This document shows, piece by piece, positions 47,801 through 57,698 of a stretch of 64,000 nt of DNA. How positions within the stretch are numbered: the stretch's first letter is position 1; each line of letters starts with the position of its first letter. Source of the stretch: Yamagishiella unicocca (lineage: Eukaryota; Chlorophyta; Chlorophyceae; Chlamydomonadales; Volvocaceae); contig BDSL01000006.1 in assembly GCA_003116995.1 (NCBI GenBank), positions 1,426,001 to 1,490,000 on the forward strand, read 5' to 3'. The notes beneath the pieces are model-generated. The model had not been told where the DNA came from. It made no database searches and saw only the letters and a program-made list of their open reading frames with translations. The position numbers and the translations under genes were made by a program.

Positions 47801-50800
47801 TCCCTGGCTCGCTCCCCCCTCCTCTTCCGCCTCCTCCTCCTCCCATGCCTTCTGGGTTGCCTCACCTCGCCCTCGAACCGCTTGCCGCCGCCGCCGCCCG
47901 CCACTTCTGCCGCCGTGCAGTCCCTCCTGGCCGAGTGGCGGGCGGAGCTGTCGCGGCAGCCGCTGTCGCTCAGCGAGGCGGACGCGTGCGCGGTGCTGGG
48001 GCTGCGACCCGCGGGTCAGGGCGCGGCGATCGGCGAGGAGGAGCTGCGTAAGGCCTACCGGGGGCTGGCCAGGTGCGCCCCTGCCGGGAATCGTGGGGGG
48101 CCCGGGACAAGGATCGGGGTGCGTACCACACGCGTGGGGGTCGTCACGTGCCCACCGCAGCCTGCCTGCGGCCCGCTCCTCGCCACCTAAGGCAAACACG
48201 GCCAGCCCTCAACCCTCCCGGCGCGCCGCGCCTTCGTGTCCCACACCATGACGCCAACCAACCACTCACATGCTCGGTCCCCTTCCCCCGCGCGTGCGCT
48301 CCGAAACCGCGCCTCCGCAGGAAGTACCACCCGGACAAGAACCCCCAGGGGCGCCCCATGTTCTTAAAGGTACGGCGTGGTACGGCACCGTACGGTACGG
48401 CGTGGGGAGTACCTGCGCGTGGTTCCTGCCAAAGCCGCATCCACACGGACCTCCTCCCCACCCGCAACCTCACCCGCACCCGCACCCGCAACCCCCCTCC
48501 CCACACACACACTCGCTCCCCAGATCCAAGCCGCCTACGAGCGGCTCCAGGCGGGCGTTGCGGGCGGCCAGGGCCCGCAGCCCTGGCGCATCCTGCTGCT
48601 GCTGCGCGCGCAGTGCGTACTGTACGGAAGGTACGGCAAGGATCTTGCCCCGTACAAGTACGCCGGGTACGGCCTGCTGCTGGACACCATCCGCGGCGGC
48701 ACGTCGCGCGGTGCCACCAACGGCGACCAGGGCCGGCCCCAGCAGCCGCAGCAGCAGCAACACCAACACCAACAGCCTGCCTCGTCCGGGGGGCCGCCGG
48801 GTGGTGGTGGTGGCGGCGCCCCCGGCGATGACTCAGCCGCTCCAGGGAGCTTCTTTTCCGGGGAGGCGTTGGACCAGGTGCGGGTGGGCGCTGCTGGGGC
48901 GCATTACGGCCCCGTACCCGGCACCTGCGTGCTGTAGCTCGGGGGGGTGAGGGCGGCCAGCTGTGCGGGCGGCCAGCTGTGCGGGCGGCCAGCAGGGGCG
49001 CAGGTAGTCGCCCTTCCTGACCAAGCCCCTACGAGCTGCGGAAAGAGCCCCGCCCAAGAACCTCACCCCGCCAGGCCATATTACTAGTGGACCAGTCGCA
49101 GCGGGCGGCGGTGTTTCCGACCATAATTCCGGACTAAACGCTACGACTGGCCCACCCAAGAGTATCAGCCACTCAGGCCCCGCTATACCTCCTCCACCAC
49201 CATGCCCCCCCTCCTGCCCCCCTGCGGTTCTTTTGTGCAAGCCCCCCCCTGCCCCCCCGGTTTTTCCTGGCATCCACGGGTCTTCCTCGAAACCCTGCCC
49301 TCCCCGCTCTGTCAGGTCACCAGCGCGGCGCAGCTGTCCTGGCTGACGGTGCTCTCCTGCCGCCGAAACGCGGAGGAGCTGGCCCGCTGCGGCGGCGTGG
49401 GAGTGCTGGCGGAGCTGCTTTCAAGGTGCGACCCGCGGGTCACTCCGCGGGCGGTCCGGCGGTCGGCCCCTTCCACGCTCCCACACGCAGGGGCGATGAG
49501 GAGGCGATGCGCTTGTCCTGGGTCTCTGAAGTCGGTCCAGTCTTGAGTCGGTCCACACCCCTCTCCTACTGGCCGTCCCTCCTCGAAACCCTCCCTCTCC
49601 TGCGGTCCCCACCAGCACCCGACACCCCAAGCCCTCCGCGGCCGCCTCACCCGCACACCGCCAACGAACAACCGCCCGTCTTTGCCGCGCAGGACCGTCG
49701 GCGTGCTGCCGCCGGACGCCGCGCCCACTGACACCGCCGCCGCCGTCGCCACCGCCGCGCTTCGCTCCCTGGCCGGGCTGGCGGCGGTGCCCGATGCCCG
49801 CGCCGCCATGGTGGCGGCGCTGGCGGCGCCGTCAGCCGCCGCCGCCGGGCTGTGCCGCGATGTGCTGCGGTGCTGCGGGCTGCTCCGTTGCCACGCCGCT
49901 GTGGATGCGGCGCTGGTGGCGGTGGGCCACCAGGCGGCGGCGCCGGAGCTGCAGGCAGCGCTGCTTCGGTGCGGGGCGCTGCAGGCGCTGGTGCCGCTGG
50001 TGTTACAATACGACACGACGCTGCCGGAGGCCGTACGGGTGAGGACGCCGTACGGCTGCTGCGTGTGCTCGTCGTGGAGGTCACCCCATTCCGCCTCTGT
50101 CTCTGTCTCTGCCCCGGGAATAGGTGCAAGCCATGTGCCTGGGTGTCCACCCCGGTGCGTCTGTGACCGCCCGTTCTCTCTACACTCAGCATTACTACCC
50201 GGTGTAACCCCGCCTCTCCCCTGCCCTCCCCTCCCCTAGGCTACCCTGGTGCCCCCCTTCTCCGGCCCCGACGACTCCGCCACCCTGCCGCTGCTGGCGC
50301 TGCCGGAGGACGCCCCCGCCCGCACCAGCACCCCGGCTGCGAGGGCGCAGCACGCGGTGGTGGCGGCGCAGGTGCAGTGGGGGTTGGGGGGGGGAGGTGG
50401 ATTGAGAGGAACCCCGTGGGCCGACGCATGCGGATATGAGAGACAAGCCCAAAAGGAGACTGCTGTTAAGCGCGCGCTTGTAGTCGCAGGACGGAGGACT
50501 AGGTTGGAATTGGCGGGGGGGTGGATGGACGGGGTCAGCGATACCTCATGGGGGAGACGCCTCACGCGGCTGACCCCACCCTCGTCCCTGCCACCACACT
50601 ACGGCACACCACCATCGCACCGCCAAACGCCATCACCCGCACATCACCCGCCGCGATGTCCCCTCCGACTTGCGTAACCCCCCCCCCAATTACCCCCGCC
50701 TATCCTTCCATCTCCCCCTCACCCTCTTCTCCCGTGCCTGAACCCTTCCGGCGACCCTACCTGGACCCTTCCTGCGACCCTACCTGGACCCTTCCTGCGA

Positions 50801-53800
50801 CCCTACCTGGACCCTTCTTACTACCCTACCTGGACCCTTCCTGCGACCCGCAGGCGTTGGCCCGCCTGGCCGGCCTGCTGCCCCCGCCCCACGCCACCCC
50901 CGCCTGCCCCGCCGCCCGCACCGCCCTGTCCGCGCTGCTGACGGAGCCGCTGGCTGGGCGGCTGGCGGACTCGGACCCCCGGCCGCTGCTGGCGCTACTC
51001 AACGGAACACACGAGACATGTCGGGTGCGGCGGGCTGGACGTTACATCCTTACATAGCCTGATCGGGCACCGCGCGTACATCGCCACTGCGCCCATTTAG
51101 GCCATCAGTCCCGTTCCCTCCCTTCTTTGCGCCCTCCCACTGCGCCCATCTGCGCATCTATGGCCTAGGACAAAAGTCCCCTCCGCCTGCCCTTCTAGCA
51201 CCCTCTCGCCATCTCTCTCCAAGCCACGGTAGCGCTCCGCTCCGTGTGTTGTAAATTGAGTATCCGGACTGTCAGCAACGGCGTTCCCGACTTTGGCGCA
51301 GGTGATATGGAACCCCGCCATGCGTGACGAGCTCCTCACCTTCCTCGCCGCGTCCGAAGACCTCACCACCGCCACGGACCACCACCACCACCCTCCCCCG
51401 GGCCCTGGTTCCGGAGCCGACGCCGCGGGCGCCGAGGGCCTCGACGGCCCCAGCCCCGGCCCCGGCGGTGGCGACCTGCTGTCCAGCCTGTCGTCCTTCT
51501 CGCACCGCACCCTGGCTGGGGAGCTGGTGGTGGGCGGGGTGTTCGTGCGGGTCTTCAACCAGCGACCCACGGAGCTGCCGCCGGATCCGCCGGGATTCTG
51601 CAAGTCGCTCGTCAGGTGGGGCCGGGGCGTGCAAGGAAAACCCGTGTACGAAGGGAGACCGTTTAGGACAGACGTTTCGAGTTGCATGCTGGAGAACTTG
51701 GGGCCGGGGGGGTACATAAATGAACCGGTAACTCGACTGGGGAAATGTAGTCGGCCTGGGGGGGCGGGGGTATCGAGGAGCCTTGGTGCAGCCTGGTGCG
51801 GAAGGAGCGTGGATGGGCACGGAGTAGTGGTGGCTTTGGGGCGCTGGGACCGGCTGTACGGCGACCGTTGGGCGCCGTACGCGTCCGTGTAGTACTATCA
51901 AACCTGGGAGATACCGGCCAGGACTGCTTGGCCTCAAATCTTCTCGTCCTCAGTTCTTCGATCCCCTTCCGCCCAAAACCATCCCCGCCACTCCCTCCTC
52001 CGGCCCCGCAGGTATCTCTTCGACTCTCTGCTGCCCCTCCGGCCCCACTACCTGCCCCCCGAGGCCACCCTGCCCGACCTCCTGGCGGTGCTGGCCGCCA
52101 CCGGCCGCCTGCTGGACTCGGAGCCGCGGCTGCTGGGGGTGCTGGCGTCCCGGTCCGCGCTGTCCCCCTTCGTGGCCTGCCTCCAGCCCGCAGCGCTGCA
52201 GGCGCTGGGGCCAGCGCCGGGGACACCGACCCAGGGGTCGGCTGCCCAGGGGCAGGCTCACACGGAGGCCCCGGAGCTGAGGCGCAGCGGTGGTGGCGGC
52301 GGCGACGGCTCGCTGATTGAGTTGGACGGAGCCGTGGGTCAGAAGCAGCAAGGAGGGGGAGGAGGCGCGGGAGGAGGCGCGGGAGGAGGAGGCGAGGAGC
52401 AGCAGCGGGGCCCCTGGTACTGGGGCGACCGGCTGGCGGTGGCGGGCATGGCGCTGCTGGCGAAGGCGGCGCAGCACGGGGGCTGCCTGGAGGCGAGTCT
52501 GCCCGCGTGTGTTTGCGTGTGTTTGCGTGTTTTGTTCTCGCGTGGAGGCGGTGGGGTGAAGGGCATGCGTGGGAGGTTGTCTTACAGGTATCATCTGCTC
52601 AGCCAGGGAGGCGTCAGTAGCGGTTTGTGGCTCTAGGTATTAGGTATAGATGTTATCCTTGCGCTGCCATTGAACCCCACCTCCACCCACCTCCACCCAC
52701 CTCCACCCACCTCCCACCCGCCCCGCGCCCTCCAGGCCTTCGCCGATGACCACTGCGTGCGGCTGCTGTTCTGGCTGCTGCACAGCCCGCCCTCCCTGGA
52801 GGCGCTGGCCTCCACGCTGAGGCTGCTGCGCGCGGTGGCCGGACAGGCGCCCTGCGCGGCGGTGGCGGCGCTCCAGGGAGGCTGGCTCTACCTGCTGGAG
52901 GTGCTGCTGCACCGCGGCCCCTGGCTGTGGCAGCAGCAGCAGGACCGGGCGGCAGTAGCAGCCGCAGCGGCCGCGACAGACGAGGCGAGAGGCGAGGCGG
53001 CGGCGCTGCTGGGGCGGCTGATGGCGCACGCGACCCACGGGTCGATGATCCAGCTGTCGCTGCAGCGGCTGCTGCCGCCGGGGCTGGTGGCGGCGATCTC
53101 TGAGGGACCACCGGCGGTTGTGCTTCAGGTGGGGGCTGCGCCGCGCAGGGCGGGGAGAGGCGGGGCGGAGCGCGGAGAAGGAAGGGTGGCGGACGGGAAG
53201 AGGAGGGGTAGGGCGGGGAGAGGACGGGCGGGGCGGCTTGGTTGGGTCCGGAGGCGGGGAATGGCCTTGCCACGTGGGGGGAACCAAGCGTGGGGATTGG
53301 CCGCGCAAAACGCTGCCCCGGCCCCTAGACCCACGCCTTTGGCTCCCTCCCTGGACCGCCATCTTCACCGCCTTGGTTTGTCGGCCGTGGATTCACGGAT
53401 TCTCTTTAAACCCTCCCTGGATTACGGCCCAGGAGTAGCAGCCCAGCGCCATATGTCCAGTTTGCCTTGTCCTCCTTCCCCCCGCTTGCCCGTGTTTCTT
53501 CTCCTCCCTCGGGCGACCTCCCACGGATGTAACCCTTAAACCCAAAACCTGAAAGCTTCCTCACCTGCCCTATGATGGCTCTGTAGGCTCTGTCTCAGCG
53601 GGTTGAGACACCGGAATGCATCTGGGACGGCGACATGGCCAGCAGCGCAGCAACACAGGTGCGCGCCAACTGCCCGCTTCGAGTACGGCGCCGTAGAACA
53701 GCATCGTACGATGTAACCTTCTGAAGTTTAGTACGAATTAACCGGGTATCTTTGTGCTTTGCCGTGGAGACCGCCCGCTTGCGCCGTGGGACCGCCCGAA

Positions 53801-55995
53801 CACACGAACATTTTGCCCTCCCAGCCCACGAGGCTCCAGCCATGACTGCGTACCCCCTACCCCCGCCCTCCCCAACCACCCCAACCACCTCAAACCACCT
53901 TAAAACCACCCCAGGTTGCCGTCCTGGCGGCGGAGCTCCGCGCCCGTCAGAGCGAGGGACATCACGAATGGGCGCTGCCGCCCGGATCCACCGTACAGTA
54001 CGACAAGCTGCGCGGGGAGCTCTTCGTGGGCGGCGCGTACGTGCGGCTGTTCCTGAAGAACCCCAAGCACCCGCTGCGCAACCCCAGCAAGTTCGGCGAG
54101 GGCCTGCTGGAGCGGTGGGTTGGTGCACCGCCGCCGGCGGAACACGTTAGAATGACGACCGGCTTGCGCGGAACTCGTATGCCTTTAGCGCCCTTTCTTT
54201 AGACAGACGTTCGAGAAACAAACGGTTCGTGTAATGCGCCGCGATCCGACTCGATGCGACTCGATTACGAGCACAGTGGGGCAATCTTCGGGTCCTGTCG
54301 AAGCAGCTGCGACACACGGTGTGTCACAACCCGCGCAAATAGACACACCGCCCCCTACTCGCTGCGCCCTCGCAGCTACCTGCCCGAGCTGGCCAGCCCC
54401 TCGCGCGACTCCGACCTGCTGGTGCTGCTGGCGGCGGCCCTGGTGGCGCTACTGAGGGTCAGTCAGGGCTTCGGGGCGTTGGGGCGGGTGCCGTGGAATA
54501 TGTGTGTGGGGGCGGGGGGGGGGCTCCAGCGGGGCTAGATAGCCAGCTAGCGGGATGGCCGAATCGTACCCGAACTGAACCAACTTCTAACTGCCGCAAC
54601 GACCCGATGCCCAGCTGCCTTAACCGCCCCAAACCTCTTTCCCCGCTTCACCACCCCCCGCAGTCCTACAGCCTGCTCGCGGACCACGTGTGCCGCGGCG
54701 GCTACTGCTCCAAGCTGCTGGCCCAGCTGGGCGCACTGACACGCAGCCTGCAGCCGCACCTGCAGCAGCCGGGGCTCCATATCCAACAACAGCAACAACA
54801 GCAACAACCACCAGGGGCCGACGGCGGCGCTGACAGCACGTCAGCGACGTCGCCGCGGCCGCCGCCACCCCAACAGCAGCCGAAAGAACAGCAGCCGCTG
54901 CCCCCGGGCCTGGCTGAGGCGTGTGGCAGTGCGTTGAGGATCCTGCACCAGCTGTGCGACAGCTCGGTGGCGGCGGAGGCGCTAGCCACCGCTGCGCCAC
55001 CTGCCGTACAGGTTATGTGCGGCGCCATGCGGCTGGGGCCGGCGGCACGGGTGCTGGCGCTCGAGGCGCTCAAGCGGGCGCTGGCGCCGGCGAACAGGCA
55101 GAGGGACGCGCTGGTGCTGCAGGTGCGGTGGTGCATTGGCAAGGGGGAGGTTGCGAGGGGAATCCTTGTACGCGTAAGGAGGGGGCTCGCCAGGGCGCGG
55201 GGGGGGGGATCGGAAGCGGCGGCTCGCGGGAATAGGGTTTTGGGTGGTGCAGGGCCTGTGAGGTGTCTTTTTAATCCCTTTTTTATCCCATCAGGCGCGT
55301 CAAATCCCCGCGCCCCACACTTGGCGCCGTGGCCCGCCTTCCCGCCCTGTTTTACGGCTTTACGACAGGCTTTGCAGTACGGCCTGATTCCGGAGCTGCT
55401 GTCCTCCCTGGATTGGCAAGCCGGCCGCGCGCCGGGTGGGCCCCACGGCGGCGGTGGCGGCGGTGGTGGCGGCGGTGACGACACCGCCGTGCTGCGCGTT
55501 CTGGCGGTTGACGTACTGCGGGCGCTCCAGCTCGACGGCCTCCACTCGCTGCAGGTTGGTTGTACGACATCTGACATCTCATTTTCGTGCGGGTTGGGGT
55601 TCGGGAAGCAGGCAGGCGCGCCCGCAGGGCAGTGGGCAGCGAGCTGTCGTTGGGCGGGGCAGTGCGGTGTGACGCCCGGCCTGCCTCCCGCCTCGAAGGC
55701 CGGGTCTTCCTCGAAGCCTCCCGCCTCGCCGCCGCTGTTCGCCTCGACGAGTCGGCTCTCCCCAGCAACCCCAATCCCAACCCCAACCCCTGCTTCCCTT
55801 CCCGCCCTCCGCTACCCCCTCCTCCAGGTGAACCACCTGCTGGATAGCTCCCCCGTGTGGCAGGCCTACTGCCACCAGCGTCACGACCTGTACCTGCCCT
55901 CGGGGGCGACGGCGCAGGGCAGCGTGGTGGGGCTGCTCACAGCGCCAGAAACCGCCCGCTTCGCACTGCCGCCGCCGGAGGCGCTGGGGCAGTAA
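34651..55995 (+). CDS. GRV2: GRV2/RME-8/DNAJC13-type endosomal J-domain protein
   Basis: Very large DnaJ protein on endosomes that recruits Hsc70 and acts with retromer and sorting nexins; GRV2/KAM2 in plants. Exon 1 (34651-34923) gives the conserved N-terminus, with LARYVVTKYSWRGKYRRIMCI followed by NTYAFSGDSD. Next come KYKPLKFSC (about 35494), TGYEWSGGQW (about 36077), a block near 36.7 kb, and numerous solenoid exons. A GYF_2/DUF4339 module lies in the exon ending 45563 (GPYTREEVRQLVSRGSVEMG, CWAPGM, WMLSQG). The J domain is split over 47918-48072, 48321-48369 and 48524-48877, with HPD at 48328-48336 and KNPQGRPMFLKIQAAYERLQ; these residues are the family's hallmark. The last exon, 55828-55995, carries SSPVWQAYCHQRHDLYLPS, as at the plant C-terminus. 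Many Ala, Gly, Ser and Pro tracts interrupt the protein. I did not fix every one of the dozens of exon boundaries; the ends and order are secure. Confidence 0.92.
36190..36337 (-). repeat. interspersed intron repeat copy, opposite orientation
   Basis: Carries aaccggtaactcgactgggg, ggaagcccgtaggtcggc and gcatgctggagaacttat. It is related to the copy at 51632-51745, with the blocks in a different order. Confidence 0.6.
37257..37430. repeat. pyrimidine-rich tandem tract in a GRV2 intron
   Basis: Repeated units of the type ccctctcaccctcctcctcct run up to a splice acceptor near 37438. The tract is almost pure C/T on the plus strand. Confidence 0.9.
37857..37925 (+). repeat. interspersed intron repeat copy in GRV2
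   Basis: Carries ctccagcatg, then tcctaaac, then catccacgggtcttcctcg. It is the same family as the copies near 9.7, 38.3, 44.4, 47.4 and 49.3 kb. Confidence 0.75.
38247..38380 (+). repeat. interspersed intron repeat copy in GRV2
   Basis: Shares gtgctccagcatg, actaggtgt, catgcgccaactatc, gtcgcgtcaacggttttta and tgccacccc, in order, with the minus-strand copy at 9664-9805. Confidence 0.75.
38743..38790. repeat. 17-bp tandem repeat in a GRV2 intron
   Basis: The unit gtgggtcggcagacagt is repeated about three times. A 13-bp repeat (gggtgggcgtcca) follows at about 38866-38905. Confidence 0.9.
39517..39620. repeat. (ctgctgccgctgctgcca)n microsatellite-like tract in GRV2
   Basis: Eighteen-base units of ctgctgccgctgctgcca type lie just upstream of the GRV2 coding sequence at about 39640. 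The tract is probably intronic. Confidence 0.85.
43376..43424. repeat. (TG)n microsatellite in a GRV2 intron
   Basis: An almost uninterrupted TG dinucleotide run lies in the intron after the exon ending with GCRQ at about 43335. Confidence 0.95.
44362..44402 (+). repeat. interspersed intron repeat fragment in GRV2
   Basis: Short copy: ttctaaacggttttttctgg, then catccacgggtctccctcg. It is flanked by a local tandem of ccccctgacacgggctcc-like units extending to about 44510. Confidence 0.7.
45586..45692. repeat. 16-bp tandem repeat in a GRV2 intron
   Basis: The unit tgttgacacgtgtgtg is repeated about six to seven times, directly after the exon that ends the GYF_2 module. The unit contains the palindrome gacacgtgtg-like core CACGTG (E-box/G-box sequence). 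Confidence 0.9.
47358..47452 (+). repeat. interspersed intron repeat copy in GRV2
   Basis: Contains ttgtcgcgtcaacggttttt, tgccacccc, tcctaaacgg and catccacgggtcttcctcg, in the family order. Confidence 0.75.
49230..49292 (+). repeat. interspersed intron repeat fragment in GRV2
   Basis: Contains ggtttttcctgg followed by catccacgggtcttcctcg and aaaccc, directly before a coding-exon acceptor near 49315. Confidence 0.7.
50744..50850. repeat. short tandem repeat before a GRV2 exon
   Basis: The unit ctacctggacccttcctgcg is repeated about four times and ends at the acceptor near 50852. Confidence 0.85.
51632..51745 (-). repeat. interspersed intron repeat copy, opposite orientation
   Basis: On the plus strand it reads ggaaaacccgtgtac, gaccgtttaggac, gcatgctggagaactt, then aaccggtaactcgactgggg. 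The last two blocks recur at about 36197-36330, so both are minus-orientation copies in GRV2 introns. Confidence 0.7.
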
Positions 55996-57698
55996 CGCAG
56001 CAGGGCGGGGGCGGCGCGCTCCAGGGAGGGCATACGGGCCCGCCTCGGAAATGGCAGAGGATGTGATTTCGGGAAAAGCGCCGGGGGTCAGGGGGGACAC
56101 AGCTCTTGACTGGTGTGTATCGGTGTTACTCCACGCCACCCCACTCGGCCTCTGTGATAAGCGCAGGGGGGGGGGGTAAGGTTCCCGCCTCCCCGACTAC
56201 CCCTTCTCAGAGCTCCGGCGTCGGAGTTCCAGTGTGCTGCGGAGGTGAGGCGCGCGAACGGCTTGCTGAGGGCCTAACGTGCTTACTGTTCCGGCACGCA
56301 AGAAAGCGTCGAGGACCTTCAGATGCGCGTTGGCGTGGACGGCAAGGGTGCGGTCAGCAGGCCTGGGCAGCTACCCTGCCACCACCCTCGGCCCCGGCGC
56401 CAGCTAAGGGAACGGAACAAAGCCCACCTGGGCTCAGTACGTACGTTGAACTTAAGCAGTGACTCACGGCACGTATTGTACGGTACCAAGCAGCCGCTCT
56501 GATGCCCCCGCAACGCCACACCGCACCCGTATCTGCGCCCGCCCCCACATACACATGGTTGTGGTCAGGCCCCCTCCTGCTTGCCTGTCTCACACACCGG
56601 GGCACGAACACAAAATGCTATGCACGCGTTTCCTCGGGCATCATGCCGAAGCACCTGCAGTGGTTGCCAGGACAACAGCAGCACAGCAGACACCACGGCC
56701 GGCTCTCCTAATGTGGAGAGAATCCGGGAGGGATCTGTTGGATGCTCCATGGGACTGTTGCCAGGGAACAGAAGCCGTAATAGGCCCAGCGGCGGTTGGG
56801 TTGCACGAGCCTAACGGGTGGCCTAGGTGGGGCAGGTACGGCGCAATTGCTGTTGTGTTGCGGATGCAGTAATCGCCCACGAAAAGTGATCTGCCCTCGA
56901 TAACAATAGGCGTAGGTATAAGGGACGTAGGTGTGAGAAGGCACGTGTAGACTCCGGTGTCAAGCGAAGTGTGAAGTGCCATTGCTTGCCTGGTGGATCC
57001 GATGCGAGCAAAACTATACAAGCTTCTTCTGGCTTCTGCAATAGTAGGTTACGGACGTGCTGCGGTATAGCAAGGGGAGTGCTTGTTTGTTGTCTATCGC
57101 CAAGCTTTCGCTGCGTACAGTACGTGCATTGCATGGATTTTCGAAGTGGGCAAGGTAGAACAAAACGCGAAAGGAATCATTATTCCTCCTGACATCTGGA
57201 TATTGCCGCGAAACCGCGCAGGGCCACCTGCTTCCCAGTTGCGACACAGTTAAAAGTGTCCACGCCCGAAAAGGTGACCGAACCTTCCATAATGCCAGAT
57301 GATAGCTATGATGATGAGGCATATGGCACATGTCCGCAAGTTACCGGCCTGACCGCCTGAGCATAGTAGCCATGGCCGTCTTTCAGCCGCCACCGCAGCC
57401 ATCAGCGTTTCCCTATGTGGGTAGGCTAAGTTGCAATCCTCGCCCACAAGTTTATGATAGAAGGATAACGGTGACTGACATGATGTGGAAAATCGAATCG
57501 AGTTACGGATGTACTGATGTGTACGATCTAACTCCGAGCTACGGCGTGGTGAAAATGTCAGGGACAAGTCGTGGAGAGAGGGCAATTTTCAGCGGGCATC
57601 TGCAATTTGAGCTTCCGTCATTGTTGCACATATTACCATTTTCCTGAACATTTCCTAACCACCGTCCTTGCGGCTGTGCATGTCGGAGACCTGCCATA
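55996..57698. other. 1.7-kb region after GRV2, no gene seen
   Basis: This would hold the GRV2 3' UTR and the promoter of the next gene. Open frames on both strands are short and lack splice-compatible partners or motifs. GC content falls markedly from about 56.9 kb. I found no clear TGTAA for GRV2. Confidence 0.45.
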
